Positions 5,785 through 6,573 of a stretch of DNA of 6,573 bases are shown one piece after another. The notes beneath the pieces are model-generated. The model did not search any database. It worked only from the letters and a program-made list of their open reading frames with translations, and was not told the origin of the DNA. The position numbers were made by a program, and so were the translations under genes. Source of the stretch: Oligoflexia bacterium (GTDB taxonomy: Bacteria; Bdellovibrionota; UBA1018; CAIMNF01). Location: positions 1 to 6,573 of the forward strand of contig CAIOKW010000217.1 of assembly GCA_903858975.1 (NCBI GenBank), given 5' to 3'. Numbering within the stretch: the first letter of the stretch is position 1; the number at the start of each line of letters is the position of its first letter.

Positions 5785-6573
5785 ATACTTCCAATCAATC
5801 TGCACAAAAGTCATGTCGTCCGGTCGATTAGAGGAATCACCTGAAAAGAATTCAAGCGCGAAGTTCATCACTTCATTGGGAAGATTTTTGGACTCAGCAT
5901 GGGCTGAAAGTAACTTCAAGACTTCCTTCTTTTGAATCCTCTGATCATCTGATTTTCGGTGATCATAAATCCCATCGGTATAGAAGAAGAGGGTGGTATC
6001 ACCTTTTAATTCGAATTTGAGCACTTCGTTTTGAACCCAATCCGTATCGCCAAGGGCATTAGCGGGTGGAGCATGGAGGGATTTCCACTTTCCATCGGAC
6101 GACTCCCGAATATAGGGTGCCGGGTGTGCTGAGTTCATCTGATAGAGTGCATGTGCTTTCCGGTCAAAAAGAACCAAAATACACTGGAACACAGATTCTT
6201 TTTTAGCAATCGATTCTATGGCGTGATGAATAGAGGAACCATAAGCTTTTAGAATCGCCTCGGGGGAAATACCGCTCAGGCTCTCTTGTGCGAGTAGCTG
6301 TAGGGTCGTAGACTGAAAAGCTCCATAGGCTGCCGCAGTCAGGAGTGCGGATGAAACTCCGTGTCCGGTGATGTCCCCAAAAAGAAAAATAATCCGATCC
6401 TGAAGGCTTGCTTGTTGCCAGAAATCACCCCCACATTCACTGGCAGACTTACTGACGCCATGAATGGTGATGTTTTGATCCGTGAAGGTCCCTTGAGGAA
6501 GAAACTTTTGCTGAATCAGTTGGGCCGTTTCAAGCTCCTTTTCCATCCTGATTTTCTGCTCAGTTTGATAGAG
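5773..6573 (-). CDS. SpoIIE/PPM-type serine phosphatase, C-terminal part (N-terminus outside window)
   Basis: 266 residues are visible, ending in TGA at 5775-5773. The frame is open to the window edge, and sequence before the Met at 6546 (LYQTEQKIR-MEKELETAQLIQQKFLPQ) is the usual helical linker of signalling phosphatases, so that Met is internal. Catalytic motifs of the SpoIIE/PP2C-like fold are intact: ECGGDFW (Asp at visible residue 50), FGDITGHG (65-72), a NSAHPAPY segment, YTDGIYDHR (Asp200; the common Glu after TDG is Asp here), and RPDDMTF (252-253). These acidic residues bind the two divalent metals that drive hydrolysis of phosphoserine or phosphothreonine. Family members usually dephosphorylate STAS-type anti-anti-sigma factors in response to an N-terminal sensor or receiver; neither the sensor nor the partner is visible here. 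It is separated from the downstream genes by 143 bp and a terminator. Confidence 0.93.
   Translation of the reverse strand, partial: LYQTEQKIRMEKELETAQLIQQKFLPQGTFTDQNITIHGVSKSASECGGDFWQQASLQDRIIFLFGDITGHGVSSALLTAAAYGAFQSTTLQLLAQESLSGISPEAILKAYGSSIHHAIESIAKKESVFQCILVLFDRKAHALYQMNSAHPAPYIRESSDGKWKSLHAPPANALGDTDWVQNEVLKFELKGDTTLFFYTDGIYDHRKSDDQRIQKKEVLKLLSAHAESKNLPNEVMNFALEFFSGDSSNRPDDMTFVQIDWKYRPE

Noticed and set aside
5773..6546. Phosphatase starting at the Met at 6546
   Set aside because: The frame is open upstream with typical coiled-linker sequence, and no SD precedes that Met; it is internal.

Overview
The window is about 6.6 kb of dense bacterial DNA with mid-40s GC by eye. Every supported gene lies on the minus strand, so transcription runs from high to low coordinates. 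The products indicate a Gram-negative organism: a lipoprotein with a classic lipobox, an outer-membrane-type beta-barrel domain, and Sec signal peptides. The mix of a SpoIIE-type phosphatase, a FecR-domain protein fused to a barrel, and a multi-Ig-like lipoprotein resembles what is found in Bdellovibrionota and related lineages. That taxonomic guess is an inference from gene style only.

Layout in transcription order. (1) 6573-5773: the C-terminal catalytic part of a SpoIIE/PPM-type serine phosphatase. Its N-terminus lies outside the window, and a good intrinsic terminator overlaps its stop codon. (2) 5630-5772: a short spacer with that terminator, a weak promoter candidate and a strong ribosome binding site. 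(3) 5629-4061: a secreted protein of about 522 residues. It contains 30 cysteines, nearly all spaced exactly eight residues apart, followed by a cysteine-free C-terminal domain that I do not recognise. (4) 3920-4060: a spacer with two inverted repeats. (5) 3919-2450: a membrane-anchored FecR-like domain, a Pro-rich linker and a predicted outer-membrane beta-barrel of about ten strands. (6) 2450-1 and beyond: a large lipoprotein made of tandem Ig-like domains (seven complete and an eighth begun), running off the left edge. The stop codon of (5) and the start codon of (6) share one base (TAATG).

Genes 3, 5 and 6 look like one cell-envelope operon, separated from the phosphatase by the terminator. 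All three products are predicted to be exported: a Cys-octad protein in the periplasm or on the surface, a FecR/barrel protein, and a long Ig-like stalk tethered by lipid. A plausible but untested reading is a surface adhesin or envelope assembly in which barrel and Ig stalk are separate, co-translated polypeptides. The least explained and most striking element is the Cys-octad protein.
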